Shown here: piece by piece, positions 12,201 to 18,266 of the stretch | How positions within the stretch are numbered: position 1 is the first letter of the stretch | Layout: each line of letters opens with the position of its first letter | NCBI GenBank assembly: GCA_024640305.1 | Contig: JAHEFG010000011.1 | Coordinates: forward strand, 1 to 64,000 | Origin: Gammaproteobacteria bacterium | Lineage (GTDB): Bacteria; Pseudomonadota; Gammaproteobacteria; Steroidobacterales; Woeseiaceae | DNA: 64,000 bases | Direction of reading: 5' to 3' | Made by a program: the position numbers and the translations under genes | Notes under the pieces: model-generated | What the model saw: only the letters and a program-made list of their open reading frames with translations | What the model was told of the DNA's origin: nothing | Database searches by the model: none

Positions 12201-15038
12201 ATGAACGGCAACGTCCTGGATCGCACCCGTTACAACCCGGTCTTCCGCATTCTCACCGAGCAAAGCGGAGCCGCCGATCGAACCTCCAGGCCCCTGCTCC
12301 TGCCACTGCGGAACACCTTTGAGGAATACGACCTGCCCGTCGTAGCCGGTCGATGTCAGCTCATCGCCCGCGAGGACAACCCTCTCGATTGCGTCAACGA
12401 AGGTGTTAGTGTCCGTACCGCTGCTCGTGTTAATGACGAGGTCAGTATTAGTTACCGTAATTGTCGAACCAATGTAGGCGGCGACACCGGATTCATTGAC
12501 CGTGTCTGTTCCCGAGCCGCCCTCGTATGTTTCGGTGCCCCTACCGCCAATGAGCGTATCGTTGTCCCCATCGCCGCGGAGCGTGACTTCACTGTCAAAA
12601 CCCGAAGTGTCGATAATATCGTCGCCGTCTCCTCCCTCGAGGAACATGTCTCTCGATACGGTGTCCCAGAGCGAAAGACCGTTTAAGCGAATGACATCGT
12701 TGCCAGCACCGCCCCTGATGATCAGCGTATCGGTCGGATATGGCGTCGAAGTATCTTCGAAGGTCCCATTGAGACTCCGGATCAGAATATTCCCGGGTAT
12801 TGCCAGGTCGTTCTCGATGAGGATCTGATCGTCAGTCCCGGGCGCCGTAAGCACCACAGTTGCTGGTGCAGTACCAGTGTCGTTCAGTACCGGCTCCATA
12901 CCGGCGTAAGTAATCAGTTTGCCATCGAGATCTATCGTTCCTGCGTCAGGCCCGGTCGCTTCGTAAATTACGGTGTTAAAGTCGCCGCGGGTTACGATCG
13001 TGTCGAAGCCGCCATCACCACCATGGACAATGCCTGCGAGGCTCCCACTTTGTTCGAAGACGAACTCGTCTTCATTGCCCGCCGCTCCGGTCAAGTTTTC
13101 GAAGCCTGCAAACGTGACGCCCGCAACATTGCCAGCACCCACACCATCGATCGTCCAGGTCGAGTCGGACGCCGGTCCGAGCAGGTTGTCGATACCGACA
13201 CCGCCCTCTATCGTTCCCTCTAACGACGCGCCGTCGGCCAGCTCGAACGTATCCGTATCGGCACCACCCTCAAGATCCTCGATACCAGTGAAGCCGATCC
13301 CATCAAGGTCGCCGGCATTGTCACCTGTGACACGCCAGGTATTGTTCTTGTCGGCGCCACGTGCGCGATCGTTGCCGCCACGTCCGGCAAAGCTGCCGGA
13401 TAGGACGCCACCCACCGCAAACAGGAAGGCATCCTGACCGAGACCACCGATCAGATCTTCGATGTCATCGAAGTTAATACCGTTGAGCTGACCCGAATCC
13501 TCTCCATCGACGTTCCAGATGTTAGCGCCATCCGCGCCCGTCAGATTGTCCAGACCCAGGCCGCCCGAGATCAGGCCCGTGACCTGTCCGGCGAGCGTCA
13601 CCGCGAAACTGTCGTCCGCTGTGCCACCCTGTAAGTTCTCGATCTCCTCAAAGGCAACTCCACTAACGTCACCTGAGTTGAGTCCGTCGATGTTCCAAAG
13701 ATTGGATTGATTACCGCCGATCAGGGTGTCGTCGCCACTGCTGCCGACCACCCGGTCAACGTCCGCGAAGTGTTCAGCCCCTGTCGCTGTCGCTGCCTCG
13801 AGATCGACCGTCGCAGCGACCGCGGAACCCGAGTAGTCAAATATGTTCTGGCCAGCGCCGCCTTCGATTGTGCCGCTGATGCTGCCGCCGAGGAACCTGA
13901 AGATATCGCCGTCGTCACCGCCGGTCAGGTTCTCTATATCGGCAAACGCCATCGTGTTGAGCGTGCCGGAATCTGCTCCGGTGATCTCCCAGACATTCGC
14001 GTCGTCCGCCGCCACCAGCGTGTCAGTACCCTGGCCGCCGGATACTTGTCCAGTGATGGCTCCAGCAGTACCTATATTAAAGGTGTCGTCCGCCGATCCG
14101 CCCTGGAGGTTCTCGATGCCGCTGAATGTCACACCATCCACATCGCCGGCATCCGTATCACTAATATTCCAGGTGTTATCGGAATCCGATCCCAGCAAGG
14201 TGTCATCGCCGAGGCCGCCCTGTACATCAATCGCAGCCGCTGCACCTGTGGCGCTATCGTCCACGACAATTGCGTCACCGCTATCGCCGGCAATAAGGCT
14301 GACCGAGTTGCTTGGGCTCGCGAAGCTTACCGGCGAGAAACCACCGGTGCCGGCGCTATCAACTGTAAAGACACTATCTCCAGCCGTTGCATCGTCTGTC
14401 AGCCGGATGCTTTGGCTCAGGCCGGTTGCGTTCGCGAATGCCCGATCCGCCGCCACGCTCTGGTCATTGACTGCCTCAACAGCGTTGTAGCTGATTCTCT
14501 CTGTGGTTGTGCCATCAAAGAAATCCAGGTCGCCCGCACCGAAAGCGTTCGCGTGGTGCGTAGCTGACTCGAACGCGCCATTGATGACGTTTAGCTCATC
14601 CGAGCCCAGGCCACCTTCGAAGGTGATCCCACCGGGCAGCACGAAATTCGCCATATCGACTGTGAGACGGTCGTCCTGATCCGTCCCGACGATGCGCACC
14701 TCGCTCGTCTCTTGCAACAACCTCTGATCAACGACCTCACCGGTTGCATCATTAATGATCTGAATGTATTCGGAGGCTTGATCCAGGCGGACGGTGTACT
14801 CATCGCCGTCGGGTCCGACCATGTCGACTATGAAGGGCGCTAAATCGGCGGACAGCAGATAACGGGGCTCCAGGGGTTCGAGAAGAACCCTCGGGTGGGC
14901 ACTGCGTGGTTCCGTAGCGAATCTGCCCGGCAAACTTCGATGCCTGGAACCTCTGGATTGCCACCACGAAGGTCGGCCCATTCCTCGCACCCTGGACAGA
15001 GTGCGTTCCGCGCTTTCCTCGCCAAACGGATACGCCAT
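1..15038 (-). CDS. Giant LEPR-XLL / RTX-repeat surface protein (C-terminus beyond window)
   Basis: One minus-strand frame is open from an ATG at 15038 to the window edge, giving 5012 codons plus two bases; the true protein is longer. The motif LEPRYLLSA lies at residues 56-64, the N-terminal signature of the LEPR-XLL family of giant bacterial proteins. In order follow six approximately 75-residue repeats with IENLxGG cores (about residues 276-670), an RTX block (about 800-845), a beta-propeller region with Asp-box motifs such as SDGGTTW (about 930-1795), a long region of recurring SLGFL-V-V-DG segments, an EF-hand-like loop (about 4340-4360) and terminal GGxGxD RTX nonapeptides (about 4935-5012). 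The start is the first in-frame ATG after tandem TGA stops near 15140, with GGGGAA upstream. Family knowledge suggests a secreted or surface adhesin-like protein, probably exported by a type I system, but no exporter is in the window. The substrate or ligand is unknown. Confidence 0.9.
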   Translation of the reverse strand, partial: MAYPFGEESAERTLSRVRGMGRPSWWQSRGSRHRSLPGRFATEPRSAHPRVLLEPLEPRYLLSADLAPFIVDMVGPDGDEYTVRLDQASEYIQIINDATGEVVDQRLLQETSEVRIVGTDQDDRLTVDMANFVLPGGITFEGGLGSDELNVINGAFESATHHANAFGAGDLDFFDGTTTERISYNAVEAVNDQSVAADRAFANATGLSQSIRLTDDATAGDSVFTVDSAGTGGFSPVSFASPSNSVSLIAGDSGDAIVVDDSATGAAAAIDVQGGLGDDTLLGSDSDNTWNISDTDAGDVDGVTFSGIENLQGGSADDTFNIGTAGAITGQVSGGQGTDTLVAADDANVWEITGADSGTLNTMAFADIENLTGGDDGDIFRFLGGSISGTIEGGAGQNIFDYSGSAVAATVDLEAATATGAEHFADVDRVVGSSGDDTLIGGNQSNLWNIDGLNSGDVSGVAFEEIENLQGGTADDSFAVTLAGQVTGLISGGLGLDNLTGADGANIWNVDGEDSGQLNGINFDDIEDLIGGLGQDAFLFAVGGVLSGSFAGRGGNDRARGADKNNTWRVTGDNAGDLDGIGFTGIEDLEGGADTDTFELADGASLEGTIEGGVGIDNLLGPASDSTWTIDGVGAGNVAGVTFAGFENLTGAAGNEDEFVFEQSGSLAGIVHGGDGGFDTIVTRGDFNTVIYEATGPDAGTIDLDGKLITYAGMEPVLNDTGTAPATVVLTAPGTDDQILIENDLAIPGNILIRSLNGTFEDTSTPYPTDTLIIRGGAGNDVIRLNGLSLWDTVSRDMFLEGGDGDDIIDTSGFDSEVTLRGDGDNDTLIGGRGTETYEGGSGTDTVNESGVAAYIGSTITVTNTDLVINTSSGTDTNTFVDAIERVVLAGDELTSTGYDGQVVFLKGVPQWQEQGPGGSIGGSALLGENAEDRVVTGAIQDVAVHPTNPNIIYIASVNGGVFKTSDGGTTWRALTDQFPTLSISTITLDLDNPNTIYAGTGKTSSFYNIGGRAIGVLKSTDGGETWEVIAEELKGERITDIVAKGPIVVVSTDDLGDSLYRSTDSGSTFTKLSNIANNGLDDDGDGVTDEVLLHVITITSSGTGYAVGDKIEFDAGGNAVVKAIFEVTSIGPGGSIASWGFISRGQFDTADLVGTLTPTTATGSGTGVQFTAGSRIFAEPLVGGITDMAAQIVGSNLIIYAGVIGHGVYRSDDGGATWTDITRNIDEDIVANSIRVRVSVSGGLNEPVYAAFVALDADDSSKEFVTGVFRLASPGSPGSWVEMDVPEDVHTTGQAEKHFSMVAHPTDPNVVFIGGDTSEVRTDDAWTGRLFRGDATASSGSQWESITLGNANDTAPHPDSRNMVFDSDGNILQVDDGGIYKLVNPDNEPTRQWVSMIGSGLNLMEFVSVAYDPVFDVIIGGAQDNGTVLQSTSNPSLWREVQTGDGQIVRVAVDGSSTTLYFSAQQLGNFSRLSDADPDEDQRMDLEVDGTGWFFDDPLSDFETFDHDNNGSTADTQITPWTARVEVNEADPSKVMIGTRFIYEFLPPSFDLDSVFSPIDSDTDIELWGEPADGDDPPIGTQFELDTHSISALVYGGHTLDGTGSRIPNADIAYAGTTNGKEIFLRQGPMGEAFVKTDWNTANGSPRDIVAHPDDWKQIFVATATGVWHGILVSDASTPIDFDWTRLTGNLGDLSGDIRTIEVVKKSTGSDPADAGDDTLVVLVGGLGGVFRTDVTLTAGSPSNQEWTEYGQGLPNVIVMEIEYVGGDDDLLLAGTLGRGAWTIPNASETLFSDSTLHIEGNNVGGDTIRLARDADRPWQLDTFFDGSTTPSATVDLSAVGNIEIDGRGGDDTFQIDRNNGPIFVHGDFTLTGGAGTDDLELISLGLLPGTATLNGSTWTITAKDPFGVETTNDIVLADTITSPPGEVAIGSLALDAALQAMFASTGDAASGSLEGENLSVISPTSLISGLGGSLLRLENPVGGRDPSGLVVRQTPDGLVLVNSGASFLQRFFEVGEGGFNISDVITQGPAALEAALQALDPTGTVNFTDNDPGNPFEDFTYDIELTKELSGLVDLAILGDALVSQIPSLAGALSDAIEFSGAVEIMADITLDLVIGMDSNGFFIGLDPATPEIIISNLRFGGSSAVTGRLGFLAVELNELSLALESGVELEFDLVDPSANDEIRVQEMPNMGVTFSVDAPATPGTPDLTFGANLEVLAQLPGLDFTVFDTTIQLEWDGIQDTTFDLSAAGPDALAALNFLKLNPQELLDTLRDLKTQITDVAAAIDIDIPFLETAFSELANVVELFDQRILSALELSPSPSFLTAQSFATVLTSSLTDLIALDEIEDPADIPGIEARNVLKTLSDLGFSYDSVTGELTYQIDAEFGFDLMDMIDLELDVGALADFEVSSEVALDMKAVFSMTLGIALSDLEFTAGSLLNNIFIRDASISAEAEFFLDDFDATASLGFLAVGVEDGKAYSFDPTLATPSPYDFNELIDPTGTPDITAPLRFEVQLVDPTITAEDRITIQDIASALSGDPLDLVSAPVLEGGIVIALPLAVTIPVELGPSDATTLIVVMPDISNPTNIDLVEPPGLDFEELLNFQTTSPGDVIQLIQRLIALINVMSNGELLDTPIPFTGKTFGDAFDFATTLKEEILDPLFVSGDSLVPDADGDGVPDLNFDTAQELFDTLATALGLPPESFVYDSDNNVIKISLNFARTLGLGEALIETTVLANSTNNEVQQLTINGVATPSIPELGDTFRLAFPDTSGQLEFTDPILLGATAATIQTRLIDDLAAIGPGDVVVTPHAETPNVYLIEFQGAFANINVQSLTTDASDLMGAFSLAFDASLGDFAGFETTGDFQALVDVSGGFTFGIDLNANEALEIGPPVFSGNATEVKVEVPVGATDNSVQILTVQSANGGQFRLQFDNDPSEEVEDIQVSGLLDWDATSAQIDTAIEGIVDGSNNVTVAPVVVENSDRIYTITFANPLPPLSVLSAVSDDVDPLVGPAENGKLSADATIEAITLINEAVNGFALPIAELALGSLTNVTVLAAATSDNESLADLAADLSEAVTAALVSQGFSLGFESGGMLATGLRSDADPVLNASGDVFTFGGGTARMMNDIAFMMLVDQQVVAGATSAAGTATTLNDTGTNFYNDGVQVGDIAINTSDGSMAIVTAVSETTLTTSELSDSQVWDNGENYEIRRPEIVDGRLRMASVLTDDNLNDILDGAELDVNLATLATKLTARANTVLADAGFDDFDVVFGVNGAKLTFEVTSVETGGRLGFFERSPIQVDSGGGRIALSARAGTISADSLQPSKELRRRVELTMDFSNTSYQEMGLAGTPTRFDGETNDTIEFQLLINGAAVDVSLAPQAASSLENLKDQLQIAVNLGLASPYNPETLVALPAIAADAVEVFLVDPLGNRFALRGMEGVVDSLGLVIPAETAGSLPNGAITELGFESGDVPIKRAKASDFFIENTSLAASVQLFETDVAASASLGILGVTADAVGTRDIPSGRFFDAAFSVALRNPTVTDGDADTNKLTVDVFTQALEQAAFLYDSASAGGDDDLDPDTLNTGIVDGSLTGGLAFNLNLEPSAPLPGLSDFLVDNLATDGFDPLGQLAINISSADWLSIDPTVDIQFTPPVGFDDFLDSLKSLSFDDIIAMLRLVAEQLRNFELDFEIPLIDTNVSDLLDAGTELAEAINDLVANPSGSLELLEELFRDVFDLPSFTDPLGFGISPFDFTGGDFSFAIPAVTGELLEDLSFTLAYDNNKALIAIRASETEGLTTQELRDLLQLKISAALESLSLNPLDISVTGAGDSIGLHLNAASAISLMPFSILSFDIASRTLKVDLELKGGTSLVRPVSVGIGDLLGAPLNSLVGLGGSGDLGVEANFALNLALGLDLDPTDATDAGFFIRTEDTFLHADARAFGDNLDFEARLGPLGIFVQDGRAELEGTFDLTFDTTGAAADGRLYVLGFNGNGVTTELGALPGLVEADIQGGGAVVLPLFYGLESSPVPMGDATMAHTGENDGISDPAPLEPLQGNELGVFLDLPGLFAGDANAFQIHLPDFSFSDLELPNLFTLLSDPATVVDGLNFALKEIQGTLNGEILDFELPLIGDLLADNPVANVIEDLRLDVLQPLANTLRESDVGLETLIDFIEKAIVDALGPGSTLDILQTPRIQDTAGDVSTSWGPNADLVITRFLKADGTSTSNIFEAVSLQFDVDIGKEAELDLGGDINLDLGIPAFNFSAMLEPRITVDFDFHLGFGVNLDEGFYFVSGFDDGIGGNNETIAGQSSDPELSLEIALDLGTDLGPIGTRANFAGNLLFLQLEVLDGIDFNTDGMFTTDEISRLFLDIDIDLRDTKGGDHSGSDGRLSIPELVTQPLADTFAIKAEGGFQMRAHGDLDFSGLGSVELFGSQFEIGDILPALQFDLLVDMGVQYDTLTGFEVMAPEVALANIEFDLGSFIDGFAGQLLGVVADTIGPLDWLVGPDGLLNFRIPLLSDLLGKTVRIRDLLDLFDPENGPKVNQALDFIEELYFLVELVEDASAEGGGFMIPFGDLVLAEASPGAFADRFDGIDGFFDDALSITSLNLGAASDLRNLNDFSGVDFNAITVPEPNLDPPAASSSSRFTSGVTQEGSIEFTIFEPETIFKLLLGQPDVTLFLVELPKFEFNFVYRQSIPILGPLVGFFTGEFGGALQLGFGYDTLGFNQFVDTGNPAYLANGFFLNDVDPITGEDRVEAMFQASIAVGAGIDLGLIKAGVEGGITALINFNLSDLNNDTKVRIGELALNLAANSFNPISIFDVSGALELFLRAFVELNLGITSIRKDFEFARLTLFEFEVPFVRPAILASKDGDTLTINVGSNSAARLNGNLEDIAETVHIESFGGGVIVWSDQFNVDQTASKLNVFTGINTVVINSGEGNDVIDASLLDSSVKVIANLGAGDDEIMSGGGNDELFGESGFDRIYGGGGADVIRGGPNDDELFGEDGEDMLFGDDGNDSLDGG
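9650..12240 (-). other. Asp-box beta-propeller region inside the giant gene
   Basis: Translated motifs TSDGGTTW (about 12130), STDGGETW (about 11970), STDSGSTF (about 11840) and SDDGGATW (about 11390) are Asp-box/BNR motifs, typical of sialidase, sortilin and Ycf48-like propellers. The end of the region has LPNV and GTLGRGAW, which recur in such propellers. Sialidase activity is not implied; propellers of this kind often bind ligands only. Confidence 0.7.
13030..14210 (-). repeat. Six protein-level tandem repeats (W-I-G, IENLxGG type)
   Basis: Six consecutive units of about 75 residues, each with a start like NTWNI or NVWEI, a G-x-V-x-x-V-x-F segment, the core IENLxGG or IEDLxGG, a D-x-F motif and a glycine-rich SGxxxGGxGxD end. 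They are diverged at DNA level and occupy the N-terminal part of the giant gene. A stacked beta-roll structure is likely by analogy with other glycine/aspartate repeats. Confidence 0.75.
14847..14873 (-). other. LEPR-XLL motif coding site
   Basis: Codons 56-64 of the giant protein read LEPRYLLSA, followed by D. This short signature marks the N-terminal region of a family of very large bacterial proteins and is the strongest family assignment available for the gene. Its position near the N-terminus fits the ATG chosen at 15038. Confidence 0.85.
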
Positions 15039-15600
15039 TGTCGCTTCCCCAAGGCCCTGGCGGTCCTTAAGCACAAGGTCGATCGCAGCGTCAGTCGGCC
15101 TGAGCTCGGATCGCTCAACAACCTTATTCTTGTTTCCCCGTGCGCTCTCTCATCATTCTATTTCGCTGCACGCCAGACCAGTCCCGGCGAACGAATGACG
15201 CAGAATTGCACACAAACGCCCCCGCTATTTCACACGAGGGATTCTTCTTAATTTTTATTTCTTAGTAAATAGCTTTATTACTCGACATGTCCTCGCTGCT
15301 GGGACTTCCGATTTTGCGGATACAGTCGGGCGAAACCAGCTAGCGCTGGATTCACTCTTTTTTGTCTATTACTCTGCACATAGACTAACAGCAGCGTTTT
15401 TCTGACGGAAGAAATCGCCTTGCCGAGACTCACGACTTAAGGAACCTCATCCAAATATCTGGATTGAAAATAATCGCTTACGAGCGAGAACTGAGGCCGA
15501 ACCTCACGCAAAGCGGCTTTCGTATTACGAAGGTACTCGCGCAAATGACTCCCCATTATGTTAATTCCAGATACGAAAAGCCCCGCTCGGGTTGGTTGGG
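15039..15600. other. Gene-poor intergenic region upstream of the giant gene
   Basis: About 560 bp between the start of the giant gene and the kinase gene. It contains an AT-rich stretch at about 15248-15285 that could hold the giant gene's promoter (no clear -35/-10 pair seen) and a small inverted repeat CCAGC-TAGC-GCTGG at 15336-15349. A 39- to 60-codon minus-strand open frame near 15437-15619 has no ribosome binding site or recognisable family, so I do not call it. Confidence 0.5.
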
Positions 15601-16521
15601 ATGAGTACACGATTGACACAACGGCAGCTCGAGAATTTTATCTCGACACATCGATTGCCCGATACGTTTTTGAAGCTCATAGAAGATTGTTACTCCCATC
15701 TCGCCGCATGGCTCGTAAAGAAGCGGCAGCCGGGCAAAGCTTTTTTTCTTGGCATCAACGGCGCACAGGGAACAGGCAAGACAACTCTTGCCGCTTATTT
15801 GCAGTTCGCGCTTGAGCAAGGTTGTGGCTGGCGAGTCGCCGTACTGTCAATTGACGATTTCTACTTGACGAAGTCGGAACGAGCGCAACTCGCGGCGAAG
15901 ATTCACCCGCTGTTAGCTACGCGTGGCGTGCCCGGAACCCACGACGTCTATATGCTCAATGACTGCCTGGAACGGCTGAGAGAACTGCAGCCGAATGAGA
16001 CGATGGCGTTGCCGCGCTTCGACAAATCCGTGGATGACCGTGCCAGCCCTGAATCCTGGCCAACAGTCAGCGGACCGATCGACCTGATTATCCTGGAAGG
16101 TTGGTGCGTAGGCAGCGCGCCGCAGTCCAGCGAGGCACTGCGGCAATCGAGCAACGATCTCGAGGAACACCACGACCCGTCCGGAGCCTGGCGACAGTAT
16201 GTCAACGAGCAGCTCGAAGAATCCTATGCCGGGTTATTCGCACAGCTGGACGCGCTGGTTTTTCTGCAGGCCCCGAATCTCGCTGCGGTATACCGATGGC
16301 GCGTGGAACAAGAAGAGAAATTGGTGCCGGTTTCAGGCCGTGACACCACCGGCATAATGAATCGCGATCAAATCGCGGATTTCATGCAACACTTTGAACG
16401 ATTGACCAGAGCAAATATTAAACGTCTGTCTGACACCGCCGACGTTACCTTCGAACTTGATGACAATCATGATTGCATACGCAGCCGTTATACGAGCAGC
16501 GCACCAACCAGCACAAAATAA
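15601..16521 (+). CDS. P-loop kinase, D-glycerate 3-kinase-like
   Basis: Encodes 306 residues with a Walker A loop GAQGTGKTT near residue 50, followed by the phosphoribulokinase/uridine-kinase-like motif DDFYLTKSER, the signature RGVPGTHDV and PRFDKSVDDR. These match the bacterial, yeast and plant D-glycerate 3-kinase family, which phosphorylates glycerate with ATP in the cytoplasm (photorespiration/glyoxylate salvage in plants). I prefer the ATG at 15601 to the TTG three codons earlier; neither has a strong ribosome binding site. The 3' end overlaps the convergent mgtE gene by 34 bp. The family is clear; the exact substrate is inferred. Confidence 0.75.
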   Translation: MSTRLTQRQLENFISTHRLPDTFLKLIEDCYSHLAAWLVKKRQPGKAFFLGINGAQGTGKTTLAAYLQFALEQGCGWRVAVLSIDDFYLTKSERAQLAAKIHPLLATRGVPGTHDVYMLNDCLERLRELQPNETMALPRFDKSVDDRASPESWPTVSGPIDLIILEGWCVGSAPQSSEALRQSSNDLEEHHDPSGAWRQYVNEQLEESYAGLFAQLDALVFLQAPNLAAVYRWRVEQEEKLVPVSGRDTTGIMNRDQIADFMQHFERLTRANIKRLSDTADVTFELDDNHDCIRSRYTSSAPTSTK

Positions 16522-17474
16522 ATGAGCAGGCTCGACACGTCCTGGATGATCGTACAAATAGGACCACTACCGAGAGCCGGGTCCGAGCCGAAGTTCTTAA
16601 AGAGCCATGGCAGGCCGAACCCAACCAGCGCGGAGACCGCGCCACCGGCGAGCACCGCCAGGCCTACGGCCAATGCCAGCATGCCGTCGCCGAATGCCGT
16701 GAACACCAGGGCGAACGAAATCAAACCAAGCGACGTTCCGATCGCGACGCCAATGACAAGTTCATCCTGCAGCAACGCTTTGATCGAAATGTTCTCGGTC
16801 GATAACCCCTGCACAGCGACAGAAACTGCCTGGGTACCGATAGCGCCGGCAATGTAAACCAGTGCAGGCACAAAAAAAGCGACAGTGACATTCGCCGAAA
16901 GTGACTGCTCGAATCCTGCCATCACGAATGTAATAACGGACGACGCAAACAAGCCAAAAACCAGCCACGGGAGACGACGCCGATACCTGTCGAACAGTGG
17001 TGCCTTCAATGCGACTTTTGGCCCTTTCTCGTGAAGCCCCATTCCGGCAAACCGCTGCATGTCTTCCATGTGCTCGGCACGAAGAATGTTGAACAACGCC
17101 TCTGGAGGGACAGCTCCAATCAGACTGCCCTCGTCATCCACAACCGGCACAGCAATCATATTGAGCCGCATGGCCAACACAGCAATCTGCTCCTGGTCAT
17201 CCCCGTGCCGCACGGCCTCGTGCTCCGGTTCCATAATCTCGCCAATCTTGCGGTCACAATCCGCGAGGAGACGATTGACCCGCACGATCCCCTCCAGGTG
17301 GCCTGCGGTATCGGTTACGAAGACCGTGTCCGCACACTCGAAATCATGTCCGCGCAGCGACTCAATGACACTGCTCGCAAGCATATCCGCGTCGGCCCTC
17401 GGAATGCGCGTGACCATATGTGATGCAGCGGTTTCACGTTGCACTTCAGCAATTGTTTCACTCTCATGTGTCAT
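16488..17474 (-). CDS. mgtE: MgtE-family magnesium transporter, short form
   Basis: Encodes 328 residues: a pair of CBS domains (about residues 20-140, including the segment around MVTRIPRADA) followed by five hydrophobic membrane segments typical of the MgtE pore, including the glycine/proline-rich segment PALVYIAGAIGTQ. MgtE transports Mg2+ down the membrane potential and is gated by Mg2+ binding to its cytosolic domains. Typical MgtE proteins have about 450 residues and an N-terminal helical domain; this one lacks that domain. The ATG at 17474 follows AGGAACC at good distance; a longer frame begins at 17513 without such a site. It is convergent with the kinase gene. Confidence 0.8.
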   Translation of the reverse strand: MTHESETIAEVQRETAASHMVTRIPRADADMLASSVIESLRGHDFECADTVFVTDTAGHLEGIVRVNRLLADCDRKIGEIMEPEHEAVRHGDDQEQIAVLAMRLNMIAVPVVDDEGSLIGAVPPEALFNILRAEHMEDMQRFAGMGLHEKGPKVALKAPLFDRYRRRLPWLVFGLFASSVITFVMAGFEQSLSANVTVAFFVPALVYIAGAIGTQAVSVAVQGLSTENISIKALLQDELVIGVAIGTSLGLISFALVFTAFGDGMLALAVGLAVLAGGAVSALVGFGLPWLFKNFGSDPALGSGPICTIIQDVSSLLIYFVLVGALLV

Positions 17475-17530
17475 GGCTATCGGTTCCTGACAATTGCCTG
17501 TCCAAGCCGACATTATCTGCCCATGGCATT

Positions 17531-17562
17531 AAAAAAGCCGCTCTGACTTTCGCAAGAGCGGC
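17531..17562 (-). terminator. Rho-independent terminator of the outer-membrane protein gene
   Basis: The minus strand reads GCCGCTCT, a 10-nt loop, AGAGCGGC and then six T residues. It lies 30 bp after the stop codon of the gene at 17593 and before mgtE. Confidence 0.85.
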
Positions 17563-17592
17563 TTCGCGTGCCAATAAAGATATTTCAGGAAA

Positions 17593-18150
17593 TCAGAAGC
17601 GCCAAAGCGCTCCTACGGAAAGCATGTCAACGGTATCGATATCCGAAATATCGAACACTTCGTACTCCGCTCGAACCTCGACTGAACTGAACGTCAGGCG
17701 AAAACCGAGACCGTATGCTGCATCGCTGCCACTGTCAGAACCCGGCGGCAGATCAGCGATCATTATGTCGGTATCCCAGGAGACGAGCCCCGCCTTCGCA
17801 AAGAACCCAAACAGACCGAAATCCAGACCGGCTACGCCGAAGGCACTGAGCGCTGTCGAATCAAACTCGTACGATTCGCCCAGCACTGTCCCGGATACGG
17901 CACCGAGATCGACATAAGCCGCTTCAATAGCAAAGTCGACAACTGGCATATCAAAAATAAACCCGCCAAAAATTTTCGACGCCGAATCGCTCTCATTAAA
18001 GCCGAGATCGTTAACTTCAACGCCCGCATCGCCGATGCTGGCGCCAAGATAAAAGCCCGAGTCTGCATACGCCGCCGGCGCAAGCAAAGACCCTGCGAGT
18101 ACAGCGAGTACCGCCGCCCTGCGCAGTTTTGTAAATCGTGTGACATTCAT
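17593..18150 (-). CDS. Outer-membrane beta-barrel protein (OmpA/OmpW-like small porin)
   Basis: Encodes 185 residues with a cleavable signal peptide (hydrophobic segment then PAAYADS) and alternating beta strands with Gly and aromatic residues, ending in the terminal motif VGALWRF, whose final Phe is characteristic of barrel proteins inserted by BAM. Its length fits an 8-stranded barrel such as OmpA-transmembrane or OmpW-like proteins. The function (pore, adhesion or structural) cannot be told. The ATG at 18150 is chosen over one nine codons upstream because TTGGAG precedes it at the correct distance. The gene is monocistronic with its own terminator. Confidence 0.75.
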   Translation of the reverse strand: MNVTRFTKLRRAAVLAVLAGSLLAPAAYADSGFYLGASIGDAGVEVNDLGFNESDSASKIFGGFIFDMPVVDFAIEAAYVDLGAVSGTVLGESYEFDSTALSAFGVAGLDFGLFGFFAKAGLVSWDTDIMIADLPPGSDSGSDAAYGLGFRLTFSSVEVRAEYEVFDISDIDTVDMLSVGALWRF

Positions 18151-18165
18151 GACTAAACTCCAAAT

Positions 18166-18183
18166 AACACTGCCCATAGTGTT
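18166..18183 (-). promoter_or_regulatory. Inverted repeat in the leader of the barrel-protein gene
   Basis: AACACT, a 6-nt spacer and AGTGTT form a perfect 6-bp inverted repeat 15 bp upstream of the start, just ahead of the ribosome binding site. It could be an mRNA hairpin or an operator; nothing else supports a function. Confidence 0.35.
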
Positions 18184-18266
18184 GCCAGATTAGTCGATCG
18201 GAGTTATCAGGCTATGACGATCAGTTCACACTTCCGCCGAACGGAGTTCGCAGTTCGACAAGGCGT

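Noticed and set aside
400-14567. Many plus- and minus-strand open frames of 60-320 codons across the first 15 kb
   Set aside because: They all lie in other frames of the one giant minus-strand gene, have repetitive Ser/Arg-rich composition and no family match.
15336-15349. CCAGC-TAGC-GCTGG as a terminator
   Set aside because: Stem of five base pairs, and the T-run lies several bases away; no gene ends nearby.
15437-15619. 60-codon minus-strand open frame upstream of the giant gene
   Set aside because: No ribosome binding site, no family, low coding character; overlaps the kinase gene start.
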